Shown here piece by piece: positions 1 through 14,578 of a stretch of 64,000 bases of DNA. The number at the start of each line of letters is the position of its first letter. Positions within the stretch are counted from its first letter, which is position 1. The notes below the pieces were generated by a model. It did no database searches and was not told where the DNA came from. It worked only from the letters and a program-made list of their open reading frames with translations. The position numbers and the translations under genes are program-made. The stretch spans positions 310,001 to 374,000 of the forward strand of contig JAPDOI010000444.1 of NCBI GenBank assembly GCA_029168955.1, written 5' to 3'. This DNA comes from Aplectana chamaeleonis (Eukaryota > Nematoda > Chromadorea > Rhabditida > Cosmocercidae).

Positions 1-1090
1 TGTATGCTGCCTTTGAGCCGAAAGCTAACCAGCAATAAAGTCTTATGGGTAGCTTCTGAGGAAAACACAGAAATTCAAAACATAATGTGTTCGGCTGGTG
101 GTCTCTGACGATAGAAGAATGTTTTGTAAGACAGAAAAATATGTACTCATCCTTGTGGGTTTAAGAAGATAACATATGACGACAAGGAGACAATTATGTG
201 TATGCAACACTGAACTGAAATGAAGACGCTCTAGAATCGTCATTGACAGACAGTGATACGTAAACAGACATGAGCAGAGGGCGATTGCCAAAATAACGGA
301 TGTAGAATGAACAGTAAGTTTAGCACCAAAAACGGACGGATAGACGGAAAAAACGGATTAGCGCAAACAATTAGCAGACATCAAAAACATACAAGAATTC
401 GGAGCCTCTAGTCAATGTGATCCCTATGATGCATCCCATATCATGACAACACGGAGGAATTACAAAGATTGAACGAAGCGCGGCTTCGAAGGAGGAATTT
501 GAAACATGGGAATTGGGCGCAAATGAAGACAAACAACATGCTTGCAAAATGACGGGGAATTGGGCAGTAGCAAAAAACATTATTGGGATTGATTGCTATC
601 CGTATTTGCAGTGAAGAACGATGTTTCTGCACATAAGTGGTGGAAAAAATCTATTGACATTTTTAATATCCATGCTTCCCTTGGGGCTATCAATTTCATC
701 ATTTCGTACGATGTTTTCGGTCACATTGCCGATACAATAACATGTGCTACAGAATATATAAATATTCATCGATGAGGAAAATAACTTTCAACATCGATTT
801 CTTCCTCGTTTTCGATATTCTCTTATTGAATTTTTCATTTTGTTGGATTGATCGTTCATTTAGAATTCAAATGTTGTTACATAGTGATCGCATTTTCTAT
901 CATCCGCTGCTAAAATAGGTTCATCCAGAGCCGTTCCAGGAAGTCTGCTCGGGATCACAATACAGTCAATTCAAAAAAAAAATTGAAGGTAGGCGTTAGG
1001 CATTTATTGAGGCTGGAATCCCGAGGAAGACATCGTGGGCTAAGAGCAACACTGGACGGTCGAAAACGACATTCCGAGATAAAACATATA
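1..1090. other. stretch without recognisable gene
   Basis: Short open frames only (up to about 80 codons), none with a recognisable domain. I see no large inverted repeat and none of the dispersed families found elsewhere in the window. Confidence 0.5.
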
Positions 1091-1159
1091 TAAGTGTTTT
1101 TGTGGCTTCATTCCTCTGGTCAAATCCGTTGGGGGGGGGTTCAGGTATCCGTCAATACT

Positions 1160-1500
1160 TCGAGACGCCGACGCTGTTGCGCTGGGGTCTTTGGACGTCA
1201 TCCCAACAATTGGCTTCTGATAAGAACAAGGTATCAGAAGACAAGAGTAACGTGGGCGACGGAGCATCACCGCTAGACTCAACAGCAATGTGAACAGGTT
1301 TCCACTTTAGCTGAATCTGCCTCTCGTTCGTTTGGAGCACTCGATCAAACTAAGAAAACGGCTCTTCACCAATGCTGTTGAGTCTAGTGCATCTGCTCGG
1401 TCGCCCACGCTAGTCTTGTCTTCTGATGCCCTACTCTCGAAAGCCATTTAATGGGACGATGTCCGAGAGCTCCACAGTCACGGTGTCGACGTTTCGCAGC
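1160..1500. repeat. imperfect inverted repeat (foldback)
   Basis: Left arm 1160-1289 and right arm 1372-1500 are imperfect inverted copies around a spacer of roughly 85 bases. Both contain the shared cores TCAGAAGACAAGA, CGTGGGCGAC and CTAGACTCAACAGCA in opposite orientation. The best match is in the inner 60 bases next to the spacer and it fades outward, as in a decayed foldback element. Several short open frames cross it on both strands; they are by-products of the symmetry and match nothing I know. Confidence 0.65.
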
Positions 1501-1599
1501 ATTGAAAGATATGTACCTTACAAACCTCTGAATGGACTCTTCAGAGAAGTAAAACCTCGACTTTGATGAAAATTTGCGCCAGAGACCTGCAGCATGTTT

Positions 1600-2831
1600 C
1601 ATTAAATAGGAATTGTGACAGAAAATGTTAAATCAAAAGATGGATTTGATAGCCCCAAGGGGAGCAAAGATGTTCGAAAAGGGCGATGTCAGTAGATTTT
1701 TGTTCACCACTGTTGGTATGTAGACATGTGAGAGTACTCATGAGATTGATGTCCTTTTCCATGACGTTGCAAGCGATAGCAGATGAGATGTTTGTGAGGA
1801 TGTTGTCGAAGTGCACGGAAATACGAAACGACCAGAAGGGTGCCCGTCCTTGTCTGCAGAGGGCTAATAGAGAATTAATGGGAGGCAGTTCTTATTTTGC
1901 TCGGAAGACAACATTTGTCTATAGGATCGAACACGTTCTCCACTACTGACAATCATATACATAATTTTGGGGACTATCCTAGACGGGGGGTGGGCACCCA
2001 GTATTCAAGACAGAAATGAAATGAGCCACCGATCGGTAGTGCTATCATTTGGAGTATTTCTATAGAGTTCTCATAACAACAATGATTGATAGCGGTATAA
2101 AGCATCTTTCATCAGAGCTTTTGTTCATTTCTATGAAAAAATCCTGGGTGCCCCATTCGCCTAGCTTAGTCCCTATTTCTTGAAAGAGATCAAGCATTTA
2201 CGGGAAGCGGAACACAACCGCAGGAAAGTGCTGAGCAGCCGAATAGTGCATCACACCCGCAGAGCATTCTCGCAAAAGCATTTTCCCGTCTAAATTTGCA
2301 TATCTGTACGCCAATATTGTACCGTTGGAGCATGATTTTGAACCCACCGCCACGCATATCGGGGAAGAACTTAGCAAAATGGAAAATCGACCCATGTCCT
2401 CGATCTAAAATAGAGATAAGCTGGAAAAGGTAGTATTCATGCAGTGAATATTGAACGATAGTCAACACTGCACTTTTGGGACTCCAGAGCCGGCTTACAC
2501 CATTGACTGTGCGCACGCACTTCAGCCAAAAACACGCACAATCGGTGGGCGTAGCTTTGAATGGTTTACACGAAAATGAACGCGCCGATTCCAGCGCGCA
2601 ATTCGCGCGCAAATTTACGCCTGCCAAAAGTGAGGAGCACAATTTTGAGACGCAGCAAATCTCTTTTCTTCTCGGTTTCTATAGCAGTGTTACTTTCCTC
2701 TAATCAGTGAAGTATGTCCGAATGACACTGGCAAACCATGCGGCCGGCCTGCGAGTAAAGCGGCCGTCGCGTGCGCCGCTCTCGAACGAGAACGCAAAAC
2801 GATGGCGAGCCTTCCCTCGCAACCATTGATT
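1600..2831. other. stretch without recognised gene; one 150-codon open frame
   Basis: The only longer frame is on the minus strand at 2190-2642 (150 codons). It is cysteine-rich in places, has no motif I recognise, and has no upstream or downstream exon-like neighbour. I treat it as probably non-coding. Around 2598-2618 there is a small GC-rich hairpin (GCGCGC/GCGCGC around AATT). Confidence 0.4.
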
Positions 2832-3395
2832 GAAGGAAGTGGTCGCGATAAATTGTGCCTGTCTTCTTTTCCTGAACTCTTTTCTGGATCCAGAATAGTA
2901 GGACCTCTCAGAAAAGTTTGCGAAAAAACCCTTGTTTTGGACCAAATTTTACACCTTAACATTCCTGTTTTTGAATTTGTACGAGCCCATTCCACATCAT
3001 CGGCATCGATGATCTCTAAAATCAAACTTATCAGCTGGCTTGGAATTGGAATTCAATCAATGAACAAATCCTTCGGATTCACCTGCTCAAATATTTCTGT
3101 CTTCGTTGAGTCAAACATTGAATTGAGTGCTTGGTTTCATTGTTTGAGTGTTTTCATTGGCTAACTTTGCATTCATTTCTGGTTGAGAACGTCAATGATT
3201 TTTGACTGCTCAGCATAAGACTGCAATCTTTTTGGGCGGAGCTGTGCACGTGTGCACGAATTGAAAGCTTGGGATCTTAATAACTCTATTTTAAGCTCGT
3301 TTCTTGCCGAGTAGCCTCAGTGGTCTTCCAGACGTTTGCGGATCAAGCGGATTTCGGATTTTTTTCCACTTTTTTCATCGCGACCACTGCCTTCA
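2832..3395 (-). mobile_element. family B MITE, copy 1
   Basis: About 564 bp with terminal inverted repeats of about 18 bp: left GAAGGAAGTGGTCGCGAT, right ATCGCGACCACTGCCTTC. It lies reversed relative to the copies at 6.5, 7.5, 14.9 and 56.9 kb. Shared internal landmarks are CATCATCGGCATCGATGATC, a GTGCACGTGTGCAC near-palindrome and the block around TCAATCAATGAA. It contains no transposase frame, so it is a non-autonomous element. Outer bases are TTGA on the left and TCAA on the right, diverged from TTAA. Confidence 0.85.
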
Positions 3396-3679
3396 AAATC
3401 GGGGCTGGCAGCAGTCCAACTGCGTTGATCAATCAGCTCTGCAGCTGAGGGGGTGGCAGCCGACGCGTCCAAAAAACATCATGCCTAGTTCGATGGGTTC
3501 CAAATATCCGACATTGGTTTTCACAACAGCATTATTTTCACCAAAAGAGTAAAGTCATCGCGGGACGGTCCGTAGTGTCGGTGTAGACTGCGTCTCTACT
3601 TATGCGCAATCTTTATGTCTTCGGCAGGGAGCACCGACGCGATGAATGGCACCCTTCGATTGTACGAGTTAGGCGTCCT

Positions 3680-4478
3680 TCATAGTACTCACCGCAAGTG
3701 CGGCACGTGAAGTGCGAGACGAGTGGTGAACTATAAAACTTTTCACCGCGCTACACGCGCGGGACGAGCGGGTAGCAACAATGAAATCTCCGGCGACACC
3801 GCCATGGCGGTACGGTTAAAGTTGGCCCTCAAATGTGAAATGCACTGACATTCCTGGCTTGCATTTGCCAATATAGTAGCGTAGGATAATACCCGAATTA
3901 CTTATGCCGATGTGGACTCAAGCTGAGAAGAGAGCAGTGATTCAAATGATGAAACCGTCACTGCGGATAGGGCGGCGCCGCTATGACGGTGCTGGGGCTG
4001 CATTCATGAACGTTGCAAAGAAGGTCAGGGAGCCGCTCCGCGTCCTATGCGCGCAGCGTCGAGCCATGGAACGGCCCCGAAGTGCTTGGCGTATAATGGT
4101 GTGTCGCGGACGTAACTGCACTGTCTACGGCAAATTCTACGCCCAGCGGCACTTTTTGTCATCCCGTGCATCTCAATAATAGGAAGCAAACGAGACTGGG
4201 ATGACAGAAAATGCGCGCCCAGAGTCTGCAGTGAAATGTGCATTATGGTTTTTTTTGATACGCTAATAGACACCACGCACTTCGGGGCCGTCCCGTGGCT
4301 CGACGCTGGGCACTCAGGACGCGACGAGGCTCTCTGACCTTCTTCGCAGCGTTCATGCATGCCGCCCATGGATGGGCGGCGAGTGCGTTCCGCGCGTGCC
4401 GTACGGGTGAAAATTTCATAGTACACCCCCATCCCGCGCTTCAAGCGCGTGCCGCGTGTGTGGTGAGGACTACGAAAG
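3680..4478. mobile_element. foldback element with long inverted ends
   Basis: The ends 3680-3765 and 4390-4478 are inverted copies; both carry TAGT(A/C)CTCACC, a GTGCGGCACG-like block and a CTAT(A/G)AAA...TTTTCACC block. A second inverted pair lies inside: 3975-4096 and 4265-4375, sharing CATTCATGAACG, AAGAAGGTCAG and CAGCGTCGAGCCA. The core is itself partly palindromic (GTCATCCC.../...GGGATGAC near 4160-4205), and 4362-4381 is a short perfect hairpin around CCATGG. The left half holds about 200 extra bases (3770-3970) with no counterpart on the right, probably a later insertion. No coding capacity. Confidence 0.7.
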
Positions 4479-4485
4479 CTGCATT

Positions 4486-4945
4486 AGTGCTACATGAGAA
4501 GGATTCAACCAACTCTGCTCAATATAATCATTTTATGTAGAGCAGCACTACGAGGACGTAATCAATTTCGCGCTCTGCGCGCCCAACGACACATTCTAAA
4601 TTGACGATAGCGATTCGTTTGAAGAATTTTCGTGTAACTTAATGAGACTCCAGCGCTTCTCATATATATTTCCATATGTCATGCCATTTGATGGACGCGG
4701 TTGAACCCGCGGCAGCCAGCTTTCGCGATCTTCTTAAGCATGCCTTGCTATATAAGGCACCAAACATTCTATACCGTAGGCGAAATCTATTGTGCACATT
4801 GCCTTAAAAGGGAATTGCTTCATTGCTTGAAGACTTCACAAGAATACTTGGGATCAAATTCATATGCATAAATCATGCAGTTTGCGACAGGCCAAGACGG
4901 CTGGGAGCGAAAGTGGGTCAAAGTGTGGGAGAGGGGAGCAGGGGC
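4486..4945. other. stretch without recognisable feature
   Basis: No open frame of note, no tandem array and no member of the dispersed families recognised here. Confidence 0.45.
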
Positions 4946-5183
4946 CGAATGCATCAACAGGCCGGGTTGGGGCAGGGGCAGGGCAGTCTGCGCCTTTGAA
5001 AGATTTCCGTAAATACCAAAATCAATCGTGCCCCTGCTGCCCCAGCAAGGATGCTGGGGCAGCTAGAGCAGCGAAAAACACTGTTGGGGAGCGATTGATT
5101 AGATGATCTACTGCCCTCGCACTGCGATCGCCAAAGATGCCGACTGTCCTGCCCCTGCCCCAATCCGGCGCTTTGATGCATCC
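4946..5183. mobile_element. family O palindromic element, copy 1
   Basis: A GC-rich palindromic unit of about 240 bp whose ends are GAATGCATCAA and TTTGATGCATCCG. Arms contain GGTTGGGGCAGGGGCAGG on the left and CCTGCCCCTGCCCCAA on the right. In the middle is a perfect 12-bp hairpin (GCTGCCCCAGCA, loop AGGA, TGCTGGGGCAGC) at 5036-5063. Related copies lie at 17.2-17.9 kb and 55.4-55.95 kb. It has no coding capacity; the open frames across it are mirror images. Confidence 0.75.
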
Positions 5184-5563
5184 GTCCTCATGTGGAAACG
5201 TGCACAAATGGAGACGGACAGCAAGGGATAGAGTGTACAAGTAGGGAAGGCGCAGCCGGCGTAGAATCAATTGGCACAAACTTTCTTGATGTATATCAGC
5301 AAAAAAAAACGCGCAGAAACGTATGGTCCCCCTGTCTGATTTAGCCCAGTGAATGGACCAGGCCCGATGATTGCGACTAGCCGTGCGGCGTTTGCGGCAT
5401 CACCAGCCAAGAGAAACGGAATAGAGCTTCTAGGATCCGAACGGCTCTTTCTTGTTTAAACACGATGACAAGTCTTAACACTGTGATAAGCATCACAACG
5501 TAGCTTGATATGATGGTTATCAACACGTGGCTTATTATGATGAACATGTTCAACTTTCAACTT
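5184..5563. other. stretch without recognisable feature
   Basis: No gene, repeat family or hairpin above background seen here. Confidence 0.4.
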
Positions 5564-5852
5564 TTAAGGGTCTTTCACAGTCTGCCGGACGATGCCGTCC
5601 GGCATTTTATAAGATAGGACTGCGGCGTCAGTGCACTCCGCACTGCGGTGTCGGCCGACCGACGTCTCAGTGCGGTGAAATCATTGCCACGACGTCGGAT
5701 CAAGTTATGACGGTTTAGAACGGGTTGTTTTCGCCTTACATTTTGTACTGAAGAGTTGGTACTGACGGTTGTTCACCGCAGCTTCCCTCGCACTGCGGCT
5801 CGCTTTTAACGTGCTGGACGGCGTCGTCCGGCAGACTGTGAAAGGGGCTTTA
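5564..5852. mobile_element. family A MITE, copy 1
   Basis: A 289-bp element with inverted ends TTTCACAGTCTGCCGGACGA on the left and its counterpart ending GCAGACTGTGAAAGGGGCTT on the right. A second copy lies at 42280-42567 with the same interior (AAGATAGGA(C/T)TGCGGCGTC, GCCGACCGACGTC, ACGTCGGA(T/G)CAAGTTATG). The left end follows TTAA in both copies, which suggests a TA or TTAA target. Non-autonomous: no transposase frame. Confidence 0.85.
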
Positions 5853-6245
5853 TTCTCTTAATCGCATCGGCACAAATTATAACCCAGAGTCCTTCGTGCG
5901 AAGAGTTCAGCAGTTTTCCTTGCATCTCCACTCATCATAATCGTCCATTCTGACATTATATCTATCGTTCTTCTTCCTCGGAACTTCGCTATGTCATCCA
6001 GCCATCGCATGCGAGGTCTTCCTTTGCATAGATCCATTTGCGTTTGAGACCGGCATGGATCCAATCTTTCAGACCGGTTAGACGTCGTATTACCACTGAT
6101 TTCACTTTGTCAGTCAGGCGAAGAGCAAGCATGGCGCGCTCTAAACGACGTTGAGCGGATCTGAGTGTTCTGGCCACCTCTTTCGTCCAGACCCATGCTT
6201 CGCACCCATACAGGACTGCTGGTATGATACAGATGAACAAACATG
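5853..6245 (-). pseudogene. RTE-type retrotransposon, C-terminal fragment
   Basis: Two overlapping minus-strand frames read as the end of a non-LTR retrotransposon polyprotein. Frame 5989-6240 has YGCEAWVWTKE...LRSAQRRLERAML...GLKDWI, the typical region after the RT domain. Frame 5858-6064 continues with GRPRMRWLDDI and ends at a stop. They are separated by one frameshift near 6010-6060. The fragment is 5' truncated at about 6245, as expected from incomplete reverse transcription, and its 3' side lies directly against the family A MITE. It belongs to a different lineage from the element at 10.7-13.7 kb. Inactive. Confidence 0.75.
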
Positions 6246-6351
6246 ATGAACATGTTCCTTAGGATTTATCATTTCCATTCTTCAGCATCCAGAGAATGAT
6301 GCGCTACTCGTTTGCAAAAACGCGTTCCACGCTTGTTATTAAGCGCGACTC

Positions 6352-6402
6352 ACTTCCCAAAGCGCTATTCATACTCCTCAACGCCAGCACAGCACGCGAG
6401 CG
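6352..6402. repeat. dispersed repeat T, copy 1
   Basis: The block GCGCTATTCATACTCCTCAA followed by CGCCAGC recurs at 9250-9290 and, as an inverted pair, at 9866-9932. It is short and I cannot place it in a named family. Confidence 0.5.
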
Positions 6403-6475
6403 TGGCAATGGAGTTCTTTTCTCCTCCGCTACCCTGATGGTGAACGTGTGCGCAGAATTCGCAAGCTTGGAAAAG

Positions 6476-7053
6476 CTAAAGCCAGTGGTCACGATGAAAA
6501 ACGTCATCGAAAAACTACGAAAATCAGCTCAGATCGAAAACAGCTGAAAAACTATGAAGGTAGCGCGCCGAAAAACGTGCTAGCATTAGAGTTTCTCCGG
6601 CCCAAGGATGCCGATTTGTGCACACGCGCGCAGCGCCGCCCGAAAAGATCGAAGTCTCATGGCGGGCAGTGAAAAATCCTTCAGATTCAGAGGACAAAAT
6701 AAATGCAGATTTACCTAAGAAAAACAGTTGAACAATGGAAGAAAGCACTCCAGTCAATGTTTTTGACTACATGAGTGCATAAATAATCGAGCAGGTCAGT
6801 CCGAAGGTTGATGTTCATTGCTGGAAAGTCGGATTCAAGCCAGCTGATGTTCTTTATAAAAGAGATCATTGATGCCGATGGTGTGGAGTGGGCTCGTCCA
6901 CTATCAGATGAAAAGAAAGTTCACGCTTGAAATTTGGCCCGAAGCAGCGGTTCTTTCGCAATTTTTTCTTATAGGTCCCACTACTTTGAACGCGGAAAAG
7001 GGTTCAGAGAAGAAAAGAAGACAAGCATATTTGATAACGACCACTGCCTTTAA
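6476..7053 (+). mobile_element. family B MITE, copy 2
   Basis: Starts with AAAGCCAGTGGTCACGATGA and ends with TAACGACCACTGCCTTTAAA. The interior matches the other B copies (AACTATGAAGGTAGCGCG, GTGCACACGCGC, GATGCCGATG.TGTGGAGTGG). It is the first member of an end-to-end chain of three elements; its right TTTAAA (7049-7054) is also the left flank of the next element. Short open frames inside it are not coding. Confidence 0.85.
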
Positions 7054-7541
7054 AGGACAGGACATCCAAAAAATTATTTTTCAGATTTTATGCTTATCTT
7101 GGAGAGAGTCACACGCTGATCACAGCGGTATCTCTAGAATCGTCCAAGACCCCCTTTGAACAAAGTTATGGCTCTTCAAAGATGCGTCGTTTCTGAGGGT
7201 GAAAAATTGGTGGACGAGTTGTCTCAGGCATGTAATTCTCTTCAATCGCAATCGTTGCGTGAGAGAAAGCCAGGATAAGGAGACAGTCCGGTAATGGACT
7301 GAAGAACGACGACTTGTTGGAATTCATCCATCCATCGAGCCGCTATCGAGTTCGAAAATCCGGAAGGGGGTCGGGCCTGTGGTGGTGAGCGAAGGGGGTC
7401 GGGCCTGTGGTGGTCGCTTATATCTCGCTTACTTGGAGGAATTGAGCTCTCGCAGTTGGCACTTGTTATACAGGAGGGGTCTTCTACACAATTACATGGA
7501 AATCTCAAAATTCATATCTGAGGGTGTACTGTGCCTTTAAA
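7052..7541 (-). mobile_element. family D MITE, copy 4, between two B elements
   Basis: Reversed relative to D at 21.4 and 52.0 kb. Landmarks in reverse complement are CATTGGAATC-like and TCGTCCAAGACCCCC, AACAAAGTTATGGC and GGACGAGTTG, matching D copies. Its ends read AAAGGACAGG on the left and GTACTGTGCCTTT on the right and are diverged. Each end shares a single TTTAAA with the neighbouring B element. A direct tandem duplication of about 28 bases (GGGGGTCGGGCCTGTGGTGG twice, 7366-7413) sits inside and is absent from other copies. Confidence 0.65.
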
Positions 7542-8093
7542 GGCAGTGGTCACGATGAAAAACGTTATCGAAAAAACTACAAAAATCAGCTTAGATCAAA
7601 AACAGCTGAAAAACTATGAAGGTAGCGCGGTGAAAAACGGTCTACAAATAGAGTTTCTAGGGCCCAAAGAAGCTAGTTCGTGCACACGTGCACAGCGATG
7701 ACGAAACAGATCGCAGTCTCATGCCGAGCAGTCAAAAATCATCGACATTCAGAGGAAGAAATAAATGCGAATTTACCTAATAAAAACAGTTGAGCAATGA
7801 AAGAAAGCACTTCAGCCAATGTTTTTGACTAGATGTGTACATAAATTCGAAGGTTCATTGATTGACATTCAATTTCAAGCTAGCTGATGTTCTTGATATA
7901 AGAGGTCATCGATGCCGATGATGTGGAGAGGGCTCGTCCACCATCAAAAGACAAGAAAGTTCAGGTTTCAAATTCGGCCCTAAACAGTGGTTTTTTCGCG
8001 ATTTTTTCTTATAGGTCCTACTACTCGAGACACAGGAAAGGATTTGGAGAGAAAAAGACGACAAGCATATTTGATCGCGACCACTGCCTTTAA
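7539..8093 (+). mobile_element. family B MITE, copy 3
   Basis: Well-preserved 555-bp copy: AAAGGCAGTGGTCACGATGA at the left, ATCGCGACCACTGCCTTTAA at the right. Flanked by TTTAAA on the left (shared with the D copy) and TTTAAG on the right. The interior has the same order of blocks as copies at 14.9 and 56.9 kb. No transposase. Confidence 0.9.
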
Positions 8094-8740
8094 GATCCAC
8101 TTTTTTCCGCTCCCCCATGTCGTCTCCGCCGGAGTATTCATAGTCTCCGAATGGGGACATGATTTCTTTAATAAGTGCAAGGTTTTAGTATTCATAGGAA
8201 ACTTATTTCTCGGCCGGAGATTGCTTGTATTCGACTACTTTTTATGAAGCCTTGGCGGAATTACCGGAAAACTCAAATCTGAAAATTGATAGCAGCGGTT
8301 ATTAACGGCAAATGCACGGAGTTCATTCTGATAATTTACAGGAAATTAGGTGATACTCTTTCAAAGTTGACTTTTTTGGCTCAGGACATTGACTGTACCC
8401 GCCCTTGAAAGACCAGGATTTGCCAGCGCTGTAAAGATTGGATGACCTATGTCTAGAAATCGTTCAAACGACGAGGCAATACGGCACCACCAATGATGGA
8501 CGTTTACGTACACTGGATTGTGCACGCAAAGAAGTCGCCTCAAGAAGCACTCTCGCCAAATCTCTCGAGAAACGCTCTTTTTTATCGCTCTGGACGACGA
8601 TCAGGTCCATTTCTCCAGACCCCACGAGTCTATTCCTATCGGTCTTCCTATTCTTCGTCGAGTGAGCGTCGAAGAAAGCGATTCCGCACTAATACAGCAG
8701 CTGGAAGGATTTGGACAGACAAAGGGCGTGAATCATGGTT
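8094..8740. other. stretch without recognisable gene
   Basis: Three overlapping plus-strand frames of 75-89 codons cover 8438-8787 but none has a domain I recognise, and frame overlap argues against coding. Small inverted repeat near 8107-8150 (TCTCCGCCGGAGTATTCATAG with GTCTCCGAATGGGG) only. Confidence 0.4.
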
Positions 8741-8741
8741 T

Positions 8742-8866
8742 TTGGAAGTACAACTCCAATAGAAGTGCACCAAAAAGAGGGGTCTGAGAATTAGAAGTTC
8801 ACCCTTTATTTGAAGTACACCTCTAATTGAAGTACATCTAAAATAGAGGCCTAAGAAATAGAAGTA
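8742..8866. repeat. degenerate tandem repeat of a GAAGTACA motif
   Basis: Variants of (A/T)GAAGTACACCTCTAATT occur about six times in 125 bases (GGAAGTACAACTCCAATA, GAAGTTCACCCTTTATTT, GAAGTACACCTCTAATT, GAAGTACATCTAAAATAG and others). Spacing is irregular, about 20-25 bases. Confidence 0.5.
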
Positions 8867-8879
8867 TGGTTTCCGTTTT

Positions 8880-9026
8880 TGATTCAGTCTGACGCATGGA
8901 CCAGGGTGCTGGCCTAGCGGTATTGGCGGCCTCACAGACCAATGGGGTTTCGATCGTTCGCGCGGTGTTCTACTGTCGCAGCCCTGTCCATTTATCAGAC
9001 TAGAATTATTACGTGAACTCTACATG
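8880..9026 (+). repeat. family N, tRNA-like SINE candidate, copy 1
   Basis: Best copy of a dispersed repeat found five times. Reading on the plus strand it has TGGCCTAGCGG at about 8912, which fits the pol III A box (TRGCNNARYNGG) at nearly every position, and GGTTTCGATC about 40 bases later, which is a B box with one extra T. It then continues with a non-tRNA block ending GTCCATTTATCAGACTAGAA. That arrangement (internal promoter plus unrelated tail) is how tRNA-derived SINEs are built. Other copies (48.3, 49.8, 59.8, 60.3 kb) lie on the minus strand. I infer a SINE; a mature tRNA gene is excluded because no cloverleaf can be drawn. Confidence 0.5.
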
Positions 9027-9093
9027 TATGTACCTCTAAAAGAGAAAATACTATAGTTTTATTCAGCTGCTACCTTAACATGTCATTTTAAGC

Positions 9094-9248
9094 ATGTATG
9101 ATCGATCACGGCTCGAGAGATCGCCGCGTCGAACACATGTGGCACGCACGCAAGCGAGGAGGCAATGATCCTATCACTACCTCCTCGCTTGCGTGCGTAC
9201 CCCATGTGTTCGACGCGGCGATCTCTTGAGCAGTGATCGACGATAACT
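9094..9248. mobile_element. family G hairpin element, copy 1
   Basis: Nearly perfect palindrome: left arm TCGATCACGGCTCGAGAGAT...GCACGCAAGCGAGGAGG, right arm CCTCCTCGCTTGCGTGCG...ATCTCTTGAGCAGTGATCGA, arms about 67 bases, loop about 14 bases. It has no coding content. The second copy is at 51147-51293. Its outer sequence (TGATCGACGATA) resembles that of family F (TGATGGACGATA). Confidence 0.85.
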
Positions 9249-9299
9249 CAGGCGCTATCCATACTCCTCAACGCCAGCGCGCGACGAGCAAGTATGAAA

Positions 9300-9864
9300 A
9301 CTTTCTATGTGCGTGACGCGCTTGCGGAGACTATGAATACAACAGCAGCCACGCTAAGGCTAAGCGGATCGGACTGGGTACCTTGCCGAGCAAGCAAAAT
9401 CTACACACGCTTTCGCTATCATAGTAGCACAATACAAGCACGCTCATGCCGATCAGTGGACGAAGAGCTACAGTAATCCCCTATAAAAAACTTCCGAGTG
9501 TCAGCCTGGAAATGAGCACACTGTACGAGCCAAAACACATACTTGTTCAATTTCGACCTCTTCAGCCACTTTCAGTGGCTTCTTGATTAGAGCGGTGTGT
9601 GAGTGAATGCATACCGCTCTTCTGCCATTTTATTTTCAGTTTGTTATGAGCGTGCGTTTTCGGTCAATATAATGTTTTGTTCGAGACTCGTTACGGTAGC
9701 CCGACGCTCAAAATGATCGGTATGAGCGTTATAATGCAGAAAATGGTAGTAGAACTAATTATTATGGGACAGAATGAACAGAAGTAACAATAAAAATGAC
9801 GACAAAGTCGTTACGGCCTTAGCTCCCACGGCGGAGCGGATGTGGCGCGCGCGCGACATCCGAC
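9300..9864. other. stretch without recognised gene
   Basis: A copy of the T block (GGCGCTATCCATACTCCTCA) precedes this stretch at 9250. Otherwise there is a small hairpin (AGCCACTTTCAGTGGCT, 9553-9569) and GAGCGGT/ACCGCTC at 9591-9620. No coding frame of note. Confidence 0.4.
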
Positions 9865-9865
9865 C

Positions 9866-9932
9866 ATTCATACTCCAACGCCACCCCCGCGCAGCATACG
9901 CGTCATGCGCTGACGTTGAGGAGTATGACTAG
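9866..9932. repeat. inverted pair of repeat T
   Basis: CATTCATACTCCAACG at the left and CGTTGAGGAGTATGACT at the right form an imperfect hairpin around a GC-rich loop (GCGCAGCATACGCGTCATGCGC). This shows that the T blocks at 6.35 and 9.25 kb are probably half copies of a hairpin element. Confidence 0.5.
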
Positions 9933-14115
<4,183 letters not shown>

Positions 14116-14578
14116 GAAACATCATACATTCGCTCAATAGACGTGAGAATCCTTCAAATCATGGAACACCCTACAAATACATCTTCAGGAAGACTCTGTT
14201 GCCACCGTTTCCCGCGCGAAACGATTTCAGCTGTTCAGACATCCAACGTTTTTGTATTACACATAAAACACAAAGATAGGCATTGAAAAAGTTGAATCCC
14301 ACGGGATTTTTCGACTAGATTTTCTGCAGGATTTGAGTTTTTTAAGCACAGTGTCTACGATCAAGGCTATCTTCGAGTTTTCACAGAGAATGGAGAGTCT
14401 TGCCGCCCACTACTGCATCGAAAAAAACGGTTCTGAGTGAGCCCCAATCGATCCCATACGGCCCTAAAATTGACTGCACGAGCGCACGAGGCCCAGTTTA
14501 CAGAACAGCCATTCATCGAGATGAACACGTGAGGGGGGAGGGTGAGATATCAAAAAGATTCAAGTTTACGATAAGCTC

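Noticed and set aside
2190..2642. 150-codon minus-strand frame
   Set aside because: No recognisable domain, signal peptide or neighbouring exon. Left as unassigned, probably chance.
5036..5063. GC-rich hairpin resembling a bacterial terminator
   Set aside because: It is the centre of a family O palindrome in a eukaryotic sequence; no T-run or gene context.
8880..9026. Family N copy 1 considered as a functional tRNA gene
   Set aside because: A and B boxes are present, but no cloverleaf forms and the block is dispersed with a constant non-tRNA tail.
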